DNA of 27,201 nt from a virus, in IMG/VR virus record IMGVR_UViG_3300021185_003701, positions 1 through 27,201 of that record, one strand, 5' to 3'. Shown in pieces: positions 6,648 through 14,483 of the stretch. Each line of letters starts with the position of its first letter. Position 1 is the first letter of the stretch. Position numbers and translations under genes: made by a program. The notes beneath the pieces were generated by a model that ran no database searches, was not told where the DNA came from, and saw only the letters and a program-made list of their open reading frames with translations.

Positions 6648-8774
6648 ATGATTTTAGGTTTACTAGTTTTAATAACTGCACTATGTATTAGTGCCGTTGC
6701 AATATATTATTCGGTCAGCGGACTAGTGGCAATTTTTGCCGCCGCTGCCCTACCCATTGTTATTATGGGCGGTGCTTTAGAAATAGGCAAGTTAGTTACA
6801 GCAGTGTGGTTGCACAAGTATTGGCACAAAGCACGTTGGTGGCTAAAATACTATCTAGCTATTGCTGTGGTTGTATTGATGTTTATTACAAGCATGGGTA
6901 TTTTTGGCTTTCTAAGTAAAGCACATATTGAACAAACTAGTGCAGCCAACGAAGGCATTGCACAAATTGAACGCATTGAACAAGAGCTTGTTCGACAAGA
7001 TGCAGTTATTGTTCGTGCAAGAGAACGTATTGTAGAAGCAGAAGCAAGTGTAGGCGCTGGTAATAATGCAGTACAAGATCAAATTGATAAAGAGCAAGGC
7101 AGAATTGATACAGCCTACGAACGTATACAGCCTGCTATTGATGAACAGAATACAATAATTCAAACACAATTACAAGCACTTGAAGATCAAGTGAATGTGT
7201 ATGAAGAAGAGCTAGTTAGTTTGGATGCTGATTTACAGCGTTTAAATAGTGTAGTAGAAAGCTACAGAACCGAACTTGCTGGTACAAGTGTAGCAAGTAT
7301 TGAAGCGCAAGTACAACCATACAGTGATCAGATTGCACAACTAGATGCAGACTTAGAACGCATCAACACACAAGCAAATGAATATGAACAACGCATAAGC
7401 GAAGTAAGCATTGACAACAGTGCGATTGAAGCATTGCAACAACAAATTGCAGACATAGAAAATGCAATTGTAGTTACAACTAATAAATTACAAAGTACTG
7501 AACGTGCTAAGATACAAGAAGGACAGGCTGTTATAGGTGTTACCAGTGACGGTTTGTTTGGTAGCAACACAAGAACTGCTCTTGCCAAATGGGTAGACGC
7601 ACAGCAATCACGTATAAGCACATTACAAACACAAGCAGTACAATTAAGAACACAGGCACAAGGCACCTTAGATGCCGAAAGAACACGACTAACAGATCTA
7701 GTAAAAGATCTGCGTGGCACACAGACCGACAATGTTTTACAACGTAAACAATCTTTGTTAAATGCAGTTGACAGTATCCGAAGTGGCGCTGTTGACGAAG
7801 CAAAATTAATGCGAGCAAATATACAGACAAAGATAGACACAGTCTTAGACATAGACATTCCTGCAAACAGAAAAGCAAGGCAAACTGCACAAGACGCAAT
7901 TACTGCCTTAAGACAAGCAGATGATCCTCGTATCAACACAGCAAGACAAGCAATTAAAGACCTTAGAGCAAGTGCAGACGCACAAATTGCCGCAAGTAAT
8001 ACTCTTATCCAAAGATTACGTGATACTATCACTATAGGAAAAGATGCAGATATCGAAGCTGTTATAGATACACAGGAAAACAAGATTGTAGAAGCAAATA
8101 ATACTATTGACAGTTTAACTGAAGACAAGTATACTCTACAAGCAGAATACAGAAAATTAGAAGCAGAAGTAGGACCGATAAAATATCTTGCAGAATTTAT
8201 ATACGGAGAAACTGATCAAGATATATTAGAAGAAGCTGTTCGTTGGGTTATTATTACAATCATATTTGTATTTGATCCACTTGCAGTCTTATTGCTGATA
8301 GCTAGTCAGGCAACATTTGAAATGCGCCGCACTAGCAAGGAGAATAAAAATGACAATTCAGTCGATGATAATAAGCATGTTAAATATGCACACCACACTA
8401 GTTCAGATAAAACCGGAGATGGAGAAACCTTTATCAATAGAAACACAGAAGACACCGGAGAAGAATCCAACTCCACTACCGAGTTGCGTAACACAGCTGG
8501 AGCCGGACAACAAAGAGGAATGCCTGCCGAAGGGCTGGATAGAGAACAATTAAAACGTAGTAATTTTGTAGAAACACTCGAGGGCGATGAAGACTACAAG
8601 GCAGCAAAGAAAGCATGGAAAACAGACCATCCAGAACAGAATATCAAGTACTATAAAGACAGATATATAAAAGGTAAGGATGAAGATTTGCCATGGCATC
8701 AGGAGCCTTATGTTCAAAACAATGAACAAGACGAATCAAGCCTTTGGAGTAAACTACAAAAACGCAATGAGTGA
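6648..8774 (+). CDS. Large coiled-coil membrane protein with PG-binding-like segment
   Basis: A 708-residue protein. Three hydrophobic segments lie in residues 1-90, then roughly 430 residues of Gln/Glu/Ala/Asp-rich coiled coil (about 92-520), another hydrophobic stretch near 530-552 (IIFVFDPLAVLLLIAS) and a polar cytoplasmic-looking tail to 708. Within the coiled coil, residues 288-322 (SDGLFGSNTRTALAKW) look like a peptidoglycan-binding domain 1 motif, normally written DGxFGxxTxxAL. Similar long membrane coiled coils occur in marine T4-like phages without a proven function. Roles in lysis, envelope bridging or DNA injection are possible. No strong SD precedes the ATG; TAAATA sits 7 nt upstream. 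Confidence 0.8.
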   Translation: MILGLLVLITALCISAVAIYYSVSGLVAIFAAAALPIVIMGGALEIGKLVTAVWLHKYWHKARWWLKYYLAIAVVVLMFITSMGIFGFLSKAHIEQTSAANEGIAQIERIEQELVRQDAVIVRARERIVEAEASVGAGNNAVQDQIDKEQGRIDTAYERIQPAIDEQNTIIQTQLQALEDQVNVYEEELVSLDADLQRLNSVVESYRTELAGTSVASIEAQVQPYSDQIAQLDADLERINTQANEYEQRISEVSIDNSAIEALQQQIADIENAIVVTTNKLQSTERAKIQEGQAVIGVTSDGLFGSNTRTALAKWVDAQQSRISTLQTQAVQLRTQAQGTLDAERTRLTDLVKDLRGTQTDNVLQRKQSLLNAVDSIRSGAVDEAKLMRANIQTKIDTVLDIDIPANRKARQTAQDAITALRQADDPRINTARQAIKDLRASADAQIAASNTLIQRLRDTITIGKDADIEAVIDTQENKIVEANNTIDSLTEDKYTLQAEYRKLEAEVGPIKYLAEFIYGETDQDILEEAVRWVIITIIFVFDPLAVLLLIASQATFEMRRTSKENKNDNSVDDNKHVKYAHHTSSDKTGDGETFINRNTEDTGEESNSTTELRNTAGAGQQRGMPAEGLDREQLKRSNFVETLEGDEDYKAAKKAWKTDHPEQNIKYYKDRYIKGKDEDLPWHQEPYVQNNEQDESSLWSKLQKRNE

Positions 8775-9159
8775 TATTACTTTAATAACTCCCCCCGATA
8801 GTATTAATAACGATGTTTATAGCATTATGTTAGTATATCCACAACAAGAAATTAGAGATGCAGTAAGCGATTTATTATCGCATACCAGCGCTCCTGTGAA
8901 TATCTATTTGTATGATCACCAAGATGATTTAGAAATAGATTGGATGATCGACCATGTTAAAAAAGTTAACATGATAATTATCGATCTTGATTTTTGTACA
9001 CCTGTAACAAAAAATATAGCAGGTTGGATTATTTCGCAACCTAACACTTTTTACTTGACAAATGACGGGATCACCCCGTATAATAAACTTAGTGCGAATC
9101 GTATATACGACTTGCAATATTTAGAACACTACATCAAACGAGGATTAGATGAAATTTAA
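8767..9159 (+). CDS. Conserved phage-type protein of unknown function
   Basis: A 130-residue soluble protein with alternating strands and helices: SIMLVYPQQEIRDAVSDLL, VNIYLYDH, WMIDHVKKVNMIIIDLDF, NTFYLTND and NRIYDLQYLEHYI. The order beta-helix-beta-helix-beta with a buried IIIDLD strand suggests a receiver-like or Rossmann-like fold, though no catalytic motif is evident. I recall similar proteins (ending in xYNxxSxNRIYDLxxL) in T4-like cyanophages. ATG 8767 overlaps the previous stop by 8 nt; the end overlaps the S21 start by 11 nt. Confidence 0.75.
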   Translation: MSDITLITPPDSINNDVYSIMLVYPQQEIRDAVSDLLSHTSAPVNIYLYDHQDDLEIDWMIDHVKKVNMIIIDLDFCTPVTKNIAGWIISQPNTFYLTNDGITPYNKLSANRIYDLQYLEHYIKRGLDEI

Positions 9160-9388
9160 CAAAAAGAAACGTGACGAAGAACTTAGAGGATTGCATGTTG
9201 TAGTACACAACGGCGACTTTACAAAGGCATTACGCAAATTTAAAAAGAAAGTATCTGATGACGGACTACTACAAGAATTGCGTAAACGTGAGTACTATGA
9301 ATCAAGAGGTACAAAGCGCCGCAAGGAAAAAGAAGCCGCTATTCGACGTTATAAGAGACTACGTGCAAAAGCTCAGGATCAGTGGTAA
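9149..9388 (+). CDS. rpsU: Ribosomal protein bS21, phage copy
   Basis: A 79-residue basic protein that follows bS21: VVVHNGDFTKALRKFKKKV (17-35), DDGLLQELRKREYYES (37-52) and a Lys/Arg-rich C-terminus with KRRKEKEAAIRRYKRL. bS21 binds the 30S platform near the anti-Shine-Dalgarno region and aids initiation. Viral bS21 genes are known from marine phages, including SAR11 phages, and may bias host ribosomes towards phage mRNA. The N-terminus is slightly longer than in bacterial S21. It is embedded in a chain of overlapping genes, so it is expressed with the phage operon. Confidence 0.92.
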   Translation: MKFNKKKRDEELRGLHVVVHNGDFTKALRKFKKKVSDDGLLQELRKREYYESRGTKRRKEKEAAIRRYKRLRAKAQDQW

Positions 9389-10065
9389 CACACCTTTATG
9401 CATTAGGATGTAGTTGGACTGAAGGCACTGACGATGAATTTCGTTTAGGCGGATGGGTAGGCAGATTAGCAGATAAACTAGGATGCGAATATACTAACCT
9501 TGGCGGACAAGGTGATAGTAATTGGTTACAGTATCTTAGTTTTTTAAAACAGCCAATTCATAAAGACAGCATAGCAGTATGGGGCCTAACAGCCTTTAGT
9601 CGACTAATCAATAGTAAGTTTCAAACTATAAGCAATGACAAGTTTGATTCAAACTTTATGCTAAAGTATTATAGTGACGAAGCAGTTCAGTATCAATCAA
9701 TGGTAATGCTACATAGTTGGCAAACCTATTGTATGAATAACAACATAGACTGTTTGGCATTTGTTAGCTTTGATGATCTTAAACGTATTGACGGCACATA
9801 TAATTTTGACAACAGTGAAACTGTTTATTCGTTGTTAAACAAAGATAAAATAATTACTAACACAACTATGCGCAGTTTTTTAGATGGTGACAGAAATCGG
9901 TGCGGAGAAGTAGATGAATCTTTAAGTTATGTACATAAAAAATATGGTAGACAAACAGCAAAAGATCGTGTAAACTTAAAGTACTTTAGTAAGGATGGTC
10001 ATCCAAACGCTAACGGTTACAGCCTGTGGGCTGATGAACTGTATAGGAGAATAAATGAGAATTGA
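9382..10065 (+). CDS. SGNH-hydrolase-like protein, GTG start
   Basis: A 227-residue protein. GCSWTEG (9-15) fits block I of SGNH/GDSL hydrolases with Ser11 as possible nucleophile; NLGGQGDSN (39-47) fits block [11 protein letters not shown] (205-213) fits the C-terminal Asp-x-His block with Asp205/His207. Similar proteins in marine phages are usually left uncharacterised; members of the fold deacylate or deacetylate glycans and lipids. The GTG start overlaps the S21 stop, and no in-frame ATG lies close by. The stop overlaps the GMP reductase start by 11 nt. Confidence 0.68.
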   Translation: MVTHLYALGCSWTEGTDDEFRLGGWVGRLADKLGCEYTNLGGQGDSNWLQYLSFLKQPIHKDSIAVWGLTAFSRLINSKFQTISNDKFDSNFMLKYYSDEAVQYQSMVMLHSWQTYCMNNNIDCLAFVSFDDLKRIDGTYNFDNSETVYSLLNKDKIITNTTMRSFLDGDRNRCGEVDESLSYVHKKYGRQTAKDRVNLKYFSKDGHPNANGYSLWADELYRRINEN

Positions 10066-11215
10066 AGAAGATATTAAATTAGACTACAAGGATGTGTTGA
10101 TCCGTCCTAAGCGTAGTACACTTAAAAGTCGTAGTCAAGTTAAACTTAATCGTAAGTTCCAATTTAGGCATTACGATCACGACATTGCAACACCATTACC
10201 TGATGAATATCACTACGAAGGTATTCCAATAATGGCAAGTAATATGGACGGTGTTGGTACAATGCGCATGGCGGACAAACTTGCTGAAGGCGAAATGTTT
10301 ACTTGTTTGGTTAAGACATACAGTGCAGAATATTTAATTGAGTACTTCAATGGTGCAGACTTAGATGGCGATTCTATAGAACGCACCGAAAATGTAGCCA
10401 TGAGTATTGGCACAGGTGATAGTGATTACAACAAACTATTGCAAGTAAAGAAAGAAGTTGAACATAAACTTAAATATGTATGTATAGATATTGCTAATGG
10501 TTACAGCGATCATTTTGCAGCACACGTTCGCAAAGTACGTACAGAGTTTCCAGACTTGGTAATCATTGCTGGTAACGTAGTAACTAGAGAAATGACGGAG
10601 GAACTTATCCTTGCAGGAGCTGATATTGTTAAAGTGGGCATTGGTCCCGGGTCTGTTTGCACTACTAGGATTCAAACTGGTGTGGGATATCCGCAACTAT
10701 CTGCAGTCATCGAGTGCGCTGATGCAGCACACGGACTTGGTGGTCACATTATTGCTGACGGTGGGTGTACTTGCCCTGGAGATGTCGCTAAGGCCTTTGC
10801 TGCCGGCGCAGATTTTGTTATGCTTGGTGGCATGCTTGCTGGGCACAATGAAGGCGGTGGTGAGATAATCACTAAGACTTACGAAACCAATGAAGTAACT
10901 AAAACAGATGACGGATTCTTTGAATCTGTTTATGAAGAAAAACATTTTGTGCAATTCTACGGTATGAGTAGCGAAAGTGCAAACGACAAGCATTTTGGTG
11001 GATTGAAAAACTATCGTTCATCAGAAGGACGCACAGTGTTAGTGCCTTATAGAGGAGAAGTAGCCAGAACGGTACAAGAGATCCTCGGAGGTGTGCGTAG
11101 TACATGTACCTATGCAGGTGCAATGAAACTAAAACAACTAGCAAAGTGTACAACATTTATTCGTTGCACACAAACACACAATCCGGTCTATGAAGGATCG
11201 ACAATTGGTAAATAA
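10055..11215 (+). CDS. guaC: GMP reductase
   Basis: A 386-residue (beta/alpha)8 enzyme that converts GMP to IMP with NADPH. The start [20 protein letters not shown] and long blocks such as [51 protein letters not shown] and [13 protein letters not shown] match enterobacterial GuaC almost residue for residue. The catalytic Cys202 lies in GPGSVCTTR, and the short GMPR-type active-site flap favours GuaC over IMP dehydrogenase; there is no CBS domain. It is about 40 residues longer than the E. coli enzyme because of an insert near 40-55 and another before QFYGMSSES. In a phage it could rebalance guanine and adenine pools. The start overlaps the previous gene and follows GGAG. Confidence 0.96.
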   Translation: MRIEEDIKLDYKDVLIRPKRSTLKSRSQVKLNRKFQFRHYDHDIATPLPDEYHYEGIPIMASNMDGVGTMRMADKLAEGEMFTCLVKTYSAEYLIEYFNGADLDGDSIERTENVAMSIGTGDSDYNKLLQVKKEVEHKLKYVCIDIANGYSDHFAAHVRKVRTEFPDLVIIAGNVVTREMTEELILAGADIVKVGIGPGSVCTTRIQTGVGYPQLSAVIECADAAHGLGGHIIADGGCTCPGDVAKAFAAGADFVMLGGMLAGHNEGGGEIITKTYETNEVTKTDDGFFESVYEEKHFVQFYGMSSESANDKHFGGLKNYRSSEGRTVLVPYRGEVARTVQEILGGVRSTCTYAGAMKLKQLAKCTTFIRCTQTHNPVYEGSTIGK

Positions 11216-11236
11216 ACATGAGCGCCGAAAGGGCTC
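11209..11236 (+). promoter_or_regulatory. Late-like promoter plus 5' hairpin before hsp20
   Basis: TAAATA (11209-11214) overlaps the guaC stop. Five nucleotides later, at the predicted start site 11220, begins a stem GAGC(G)CC / GGGCTC with a bulged G and a GAAA tetraloop (11220-11236). The arrangement matches 3968-4010 and 20635-20678. The SD AAGGAG follows at 11256. A TATAAT at 11239 may be a second -10 but has no clear -35. Confidence 0.55.
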
Positions 11237-11267
11237 AATATAATTCTTGCTTTATAAGGAGAAACAA

Positions 11268-11714
11268 ATGACAAGATTAACAACACTAAACCTACCTGAA
11301 TTTCACAGAGCAACTATTGGCTTTGATAGAATGTTTAACCAACTCAACAAAGAGTTTGCAAACAGTAAATCACAAGGTTATCCACCATACAATGTAGTAG
11401 AAATCGACGAAGACGAGTATATGATCTCGTTGGCAGTTGCTGGCTTTGGTATGGACAATTTGGATATTACACTAGAAAAGAATGTCCTTACAATTGAAGG
11501 TACTACTCCTCCAGGAGGCGAAGACGTTAATTACCTACATAAAGGTATTGGCGGACGTAACTTCCGTAGAGAGTTTACTCTAGCAGAGCATATCGAAGTA
11601 GAACAAGCTGGACTTGAATTAGGTATGCTTAACATTCATTTGGTGCGCAATGTGCCAGAAGCACAGAAACCAAAGAAAATTTCTATCAAAAACTTTGATG
11701 CAATTGAAGGTTAA
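11268..11714 (+). CDS. Small heat shock protein Hsp20 (IbpA-like)
   Basis: A 148-residue protein of the IbpA/IbpB class. The N-terminal RATIGFDRMFNQL and YPPYNVVEIDEDEYMISLAVAGF match IbpA. The alpha-crystallin domain spans about 38-130 with the conserved GIGGRNFRREFTLAEHIEV, and the tail has IPEA/KKIxI-type features (VPEAQKPKKISIKN). Such proteins hold unfolding proteins for refolding. Hsp20 is a frequent gene in T4-like cyanophages and pelagiphages. ATG 11268 follows a strong AAGGAG; upstream in-frame codons lie in the leader hairpin region and are rejected. Confidence 0.95.
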   Translation: MTRLTTLNLPEFHRATIGFDRMFNQLNKEFANSKSQGYPPYNVVEIDEDEYMISLAVAGFGMDNLDITLEKNVLTIEGTTPPGGEDVNYLHKGIGGRNFRREFTLAEHIEVEQAGLELGMLNIHLVRNVPEAQKPKKISIKNFDAIEG

Positions 11715-11721
11715 CAGTCTA

Positions 11722-11746
11722 GGGGGGAGTAATATCCCCCCATTTT
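11722..11746 (+). terminator. G/C hairpin between hsp20 and clpS
   Basis: A perfect 7-bp stem GGGGGGA / TCCCCCC (11722-11728, 11735-11741) with loop GTAATA is followed by ATTTTA. It is probably an intrinsic terminator or attenuator after hsp20, with a short U-run. No TAAATA lies before it, unlike the 5'-leader hairpins elsewhere. Confidence 0.6.
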
Positions 11747-11760
11747 ACTAGGAGAATAAT

Positions 11761-12063
11761 ATGAGTACTGATGTAGTATTAGATGAAAAAATCAAAATTA
11801 AAATTAAAGAGCCTAGTTTGTATCATGTGATCTTTCTTAATGATGACAAGACACCAATGGACTTTGTAATTGCATTGTTAGTAAACATTTTTCATCATAA
11901 TGAACATACAGCAATGGAAATTACTAACAAAATTCACGAAGAAGGTTCAGGTATAGTTGGTACGTATAACTACGAAATAGCAGAACAGAAGGCATTAGAA
12001 GCACAAAGTATTTGCAAGGAAAATAAATTTCCATTGCGTATCAAAATTGAAGAGGACAAATGA
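11761..12063 (+). CDS. clpS: ClpS-like N-degron adaptor
   Basis: A 100-residue protein. Residues 19-96 follow the ClpS fold: LYHVIFLNDDKTPMDFVIALL contains the NDDxTPMDFV signature that forms the N-end rule peptide pocket, then HHNEHTAMEITNKIHEEGSGIVGTYNYEIAEQKA matches the metal/His and GxGxxGxYxxEIAExK region. ClpS hands N-degron substrates to ClpAP. A phage copy may steer host proteolysis. The SD is TAGGAG. The end overlaps the heme oxygenase start as ATGA. Confidence 0.94.
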   Translation: MSTDVVLDEKIKIKIKEPSLYHVIFLNDDKTPMDFVIALLVNIFHHNEHTAMEITNKIHEEGSGIVGTYNYEIAEQKALEAQSICKENKFPLRIKIEEDK

Positions 12064-12599
12064 GCAAACTTAAAGAACTTACATGGGAAAACCATAGTAA
12101 AGCAGAAAGAACAGAACATGCCCGCAAGTTATTGAAGGGCATGAAACCAGAAGAATACCATACTTACCTTTACAATCAATGGGCATTGTATGCAGTACTA
12201 GAAGCACAAGCCGGCAGACACGGTGCATTAGAAGGCATTGAACACCTTGCTAGAGCAAATAATATCCATGCGGATATGACCGAACTAGAAGAAGAGTTTG
12301 ATATTGATCGTAAAGAACTGCAACTTTGTCAAGTTGTAGCAGACTACACAGATTATGTAATGCACATGGAACACAGGGACGAATTTCTAGCACATCTTTA
12401 TGTTAGACACTTTGGTGATATGTACGGCGGACAAATGATTCGCAAACGTAATCCTGGCTCTGGCACAATGTATGATTTTGAAAATGTAGAAGAACTAAAA
12501 ACTACAGTGAGATCGATGTTACACGACGACATGGCCGAAGAAGCAAATATTTGTTTTCAATTTGCTATGCAATTATTTGAGGAGTTGGAGAGTGAGTGA
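12060..12599 (+). CDS. Heme oxygenase, phage type
   Basis: A 179-residue, all-helical protein. His12 in LTWENHSKAER sits where the proximal heme ligand lies in bacterial heme oxygenases, and RHFGDMYGGQMI (117-127) matches the distal-helix motif (GDxxGGQ). The family opens heme to biliverdin IX-alpha, CO and iron using ferredoxin. A bilin reductase lies two genes downstream, so biliverdin probably feeds it, as in marine phage ho/pebS and ho/pcyX pairs. It is about 40 residues shorter than bacterial HO at the C-terminus. Overlapping starts tie it to ClpS upstream and to the next gene. Confidence 0.9.
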   Translation: MSKLKELTWENHSKAERTEHARKLLKGMKPEEYHTYLYNQWALYAVLEAQAGRHGALEGIEHLARANNIHADMTELEEEFDIDRKELQLCQVVADYTDYVMHMEHRDEFLAHLYVRHFGDMYGGQMIRKRNPGSGTMYDFENVEELKTTVRSMLHDDMAEEANICFQFAMQLFEELESE

Positions 12600-13777
12600 A
12601 AAGGTTATTTGCATTTTTTAATATTCCTGTTGATGATGCTAACAATGCCCAGAACACAGTCGAACACATGAAGGAATTTTTTGAAACCTTCAAAGAATAT
12701 CAAATAACAGTTATAACATCGTCGCTTTGGGAATTGTACCCATCCGGTCTATTACAGCAACACGTTCAGTATATTCATAGATACTGTACGCAGGAAAACT
12801 ATTTGCATTTTCATTTTTGCAACTTAGCACAATTACAAGATACTAAATTTCATCACCCATACGTAATACCATATGCATTCTTCAAGCATAAAATTTTACA
12901 CAGTGTTGACCATCAAGATCAAAAATTCTCCACCAAGTGGAATAGAGATAAATTTAGAGGCTTGTTTCTATCAGGTAAATCAGACAAGTTAAATAGGATC
13001 ATGCCATTAATACAATTTAAAGAACTGGAAATATTAAATACAAACGACATGGAATGGAGTTTGCACTATGTCAATAGTCAAGTTGATGCTATAACCGATG
13101 TAGTACATAAGGCTAATAGAGACGCCCAGGAACCCATTCGAAGTAAAAAGTTTGTAGCGAAGTTTTTAAAAAGACATGCTCGGAACCCAGATCAAATATC
13201 TCACGTTAAGGCCGGAGGCGCTTTCCATCACGACGGAGTTCCGTTTGATCACACGCTGTATGAAAATACATCTTTTAGTTTCATATCAGAATCAAATAGT
13301 TGCCCTGAAACTGGTAGCAATTGGATCACTGAAAAAACATGGAGAGCAATACTAAATCATCATCCGTTTATAATGTTTGCCGAGCCGCGGATGCTAGAAT
13401 GCCTAAGTAAGCAGGGCTATAGAACGTTTGAAAAATACTTCCCAGAAAAATACGACCACATTTACAATACATTACAAAGATATGATACTATATATAGAAA
13501 CATAACCTGGCTTAAAGATAATTGGAATACATTACCGTTTGATCAGATCAATCAAGATATAGTTCACAACTACGAACTATTAGTATCATCATACAACGAA
13601 GAACAGAAACAACTACGATCACAAATTAATTATACAGCCAATGACGAAAAATTAAACTTGCTTTTGTTTATGTCAGAGGCATACGAACAACCTAAAAAAA
13701 TCGGCGTTGACCATTTAGTATATTACAATTGGGGATCGCTGCCAGAGAATAAATTTATTGAAACGGAGAGAACATGA
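12596..13777 (+). CDS. Glycosyltransferase-like phage protein, GTG start
   Basis: A 393-residue soluble protein. The most telling part is about residues 226-290: FSFISESNSCPETGSNWITE, KTWRAILNHHPFIMFAEPRM and LSKQGYRTFEKYFPE. The pattern xExxxxx(F/W)ITEKTxRAIxxxxPFI followed by LxxxGYxTF is typical of phage and bacterial proteins with a GT10/fucosyltransferase-like C-terminal Rossmann domain. The N-terminal half is aromatic-rich and unrecognised. It sits between heme oxygenase and bilin reductase with 4-nt overlaps on both sides (GTGA, ATGA), which is unexpected for the pigment pathway. The glycan acceptor is unknown. Confidence 0.72.
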   Translation: MKRLFAFFNIPVDDANNAQNTVEHMKEFFETFKEYQITVITSSLWELYPSGLLQQHVQYIHRYCTQENYLHFHFCNLAQLQDTKFHHPYVIPYAFFKHKILHSVDHQDQKFSTKWNRDKFRGLFLSGKSDKLNRIMPLIQFKELEILNTNDMEWSLHYVNSQVDAITDVVHKANRDAQEPIRSKKFVAKFLKRHARNPDQISHVKAGGAFHHDGVPFDHTLYENTSFSFISESNSCPETGSNWITEKTWRAILNHHPFIMFAEPRMLECLSKQGYRTFEKYFPEKYDHIYNTLQRYDTIYRNITWLKDNWNTLPFDQINQDIVHNYELLVSSYNEEQKQLRSQINYTANDEKLNLLLFMSEAYEQPKKIGVDHLVYYNWGSLPENKFIETERT

Positions 13778-14460
13778 GTGAAGTTTGGGAAACCTTAATT
13801 GAAATACAAGATAGACTAATTGATGCATTTGATGCTACAGGTACAGAAATACAAGAACCTGGCATGGATAGATTCAATCAACCAGGCTGGCTTAATAGAG
13901 TATGGAGCAGTGACAGCTATCGCAGAGCACACATTGATGTAGTTGATGTACGTGACAGCAAAGGCTTGTGGATGATGCATTGTTGTGTATTTCCTAGACT
14001 AGACAATAACGGTCCTGTTTTTGGCTTAGATGTTATTGCTGGTAAAAATAAAATTACAGGATTCTTTCACGACTACAGCAGAACCGTAGATGCTGATCAT
14101 CCAATGATTGAAGCATTTGGTGACGAAGTAGGTAAACTTGAATGGCGCAAAGAACGTGAACTACCTGAGTGGGCTCAAGCAATTTTCTCACCACATATGG
14201 TAGCAGCAGGTAACGTGAGCAAACGTGAAGAACTTGATCAACTACTAGAACTTAGTTTAGATAGTGTTGATGCATATCTTACTGAAATTGGTAATCACAA
14301 TCATATGGCAGATACAGATGAAGTTAAGACTGCACAAAATCGTTATGCCCATTACCAAAAACAAAATCCACATACTCCTAAAACAATGACCAGTTTAGGA
14401 CTTGACGAAGAGGACGTAAGAGTATTCGTACAAGAATGTTTATTCCCTGATATTGAATAA
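13774..14460 (+). CDS. Ferredoxin-dependent bilin reductase (PcyX/PebS-like)
   Basis: A 228-residue protein of the ferredoxin-dependent bilin reductase family. The central block CCVFPRLDNNGPVFGLDVIA (70-89) with Asp86 and the following strand ITGFFHDYSRT (94-104) match the active-site sheet. LPEWAQAIFS (130-139) and the C-terminal QNRYAHYQKQNPHTPKTMTS then LFP (225) follow the family end. The family reduces biliverdin with electrons from ferredoxin. Marine phage members (PebS, PcyX) perform a four-electron reduction to phycoerythrobilin. The FHDYS form and the non-cyanophage neighbours suggest the PcyX-like branch; the exact product needs assay. It pairs with the heme oxygenase at 12060. Confidence 0.85.
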   Translation: MSEVWETLIEIQDRLIDAFDATGTEIQEPGMDRFNQPGWLNRVWSSDSYRRAHIDVVDVRDSKGLWMMHCCVFPRLDNNGPVFGLDVIAGKNKITGFFHDYSRTVDADHPMIEAFGDEVGKLEWRKERELPEWAQAIFSPHMVAAGNVSKREELDQLLELSLDSVDAYLTEIGNHNHMADTDEVKTAQNRYAHYQKQNPHTPKTMTSLGLDEEDVRVFVQECLFPDIE

Positions 14461-14463
14461 ATA
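14458..14463 (+). promoter_or_regulatory. Late-like TAAATA before the 14484 gene
   Basis: TAAATA overlaps the stop of the bilin reductase gene. A start near 14469 would leave a short leader with CAGGA before ATG 14484. The region is AT-rich, so chance occurrence is possible. Confidence 0.35.
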
Positions 14464-14483
14464 TATAAAACAGGAATATACAA

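Noticed and set aside
7328-8128. 266-residue minus-strand open frame inside the coiled-coil gene
   Set aside because: It is a shadow of a Gln/Ala-rich frame; the translation is Ser/Ala/Cys-rich low complexity with no SD or recognised motif, and the plus-strand protein is coherent.
9012-9038. Minus-strand extended -10 TGCTATATT inside the gene at 8767
   Set aside because: No acceptable -35 and no minus-strand gene downstream; probably chance.
11239-11244. TATAAT as the main hsp20 promoter
   Set aside because: There is no -35 at 15-19 nt; the TAAATA at 11209 with its hairpin fits the pattern of other leaders better, so it is only mentioned as an alternative.
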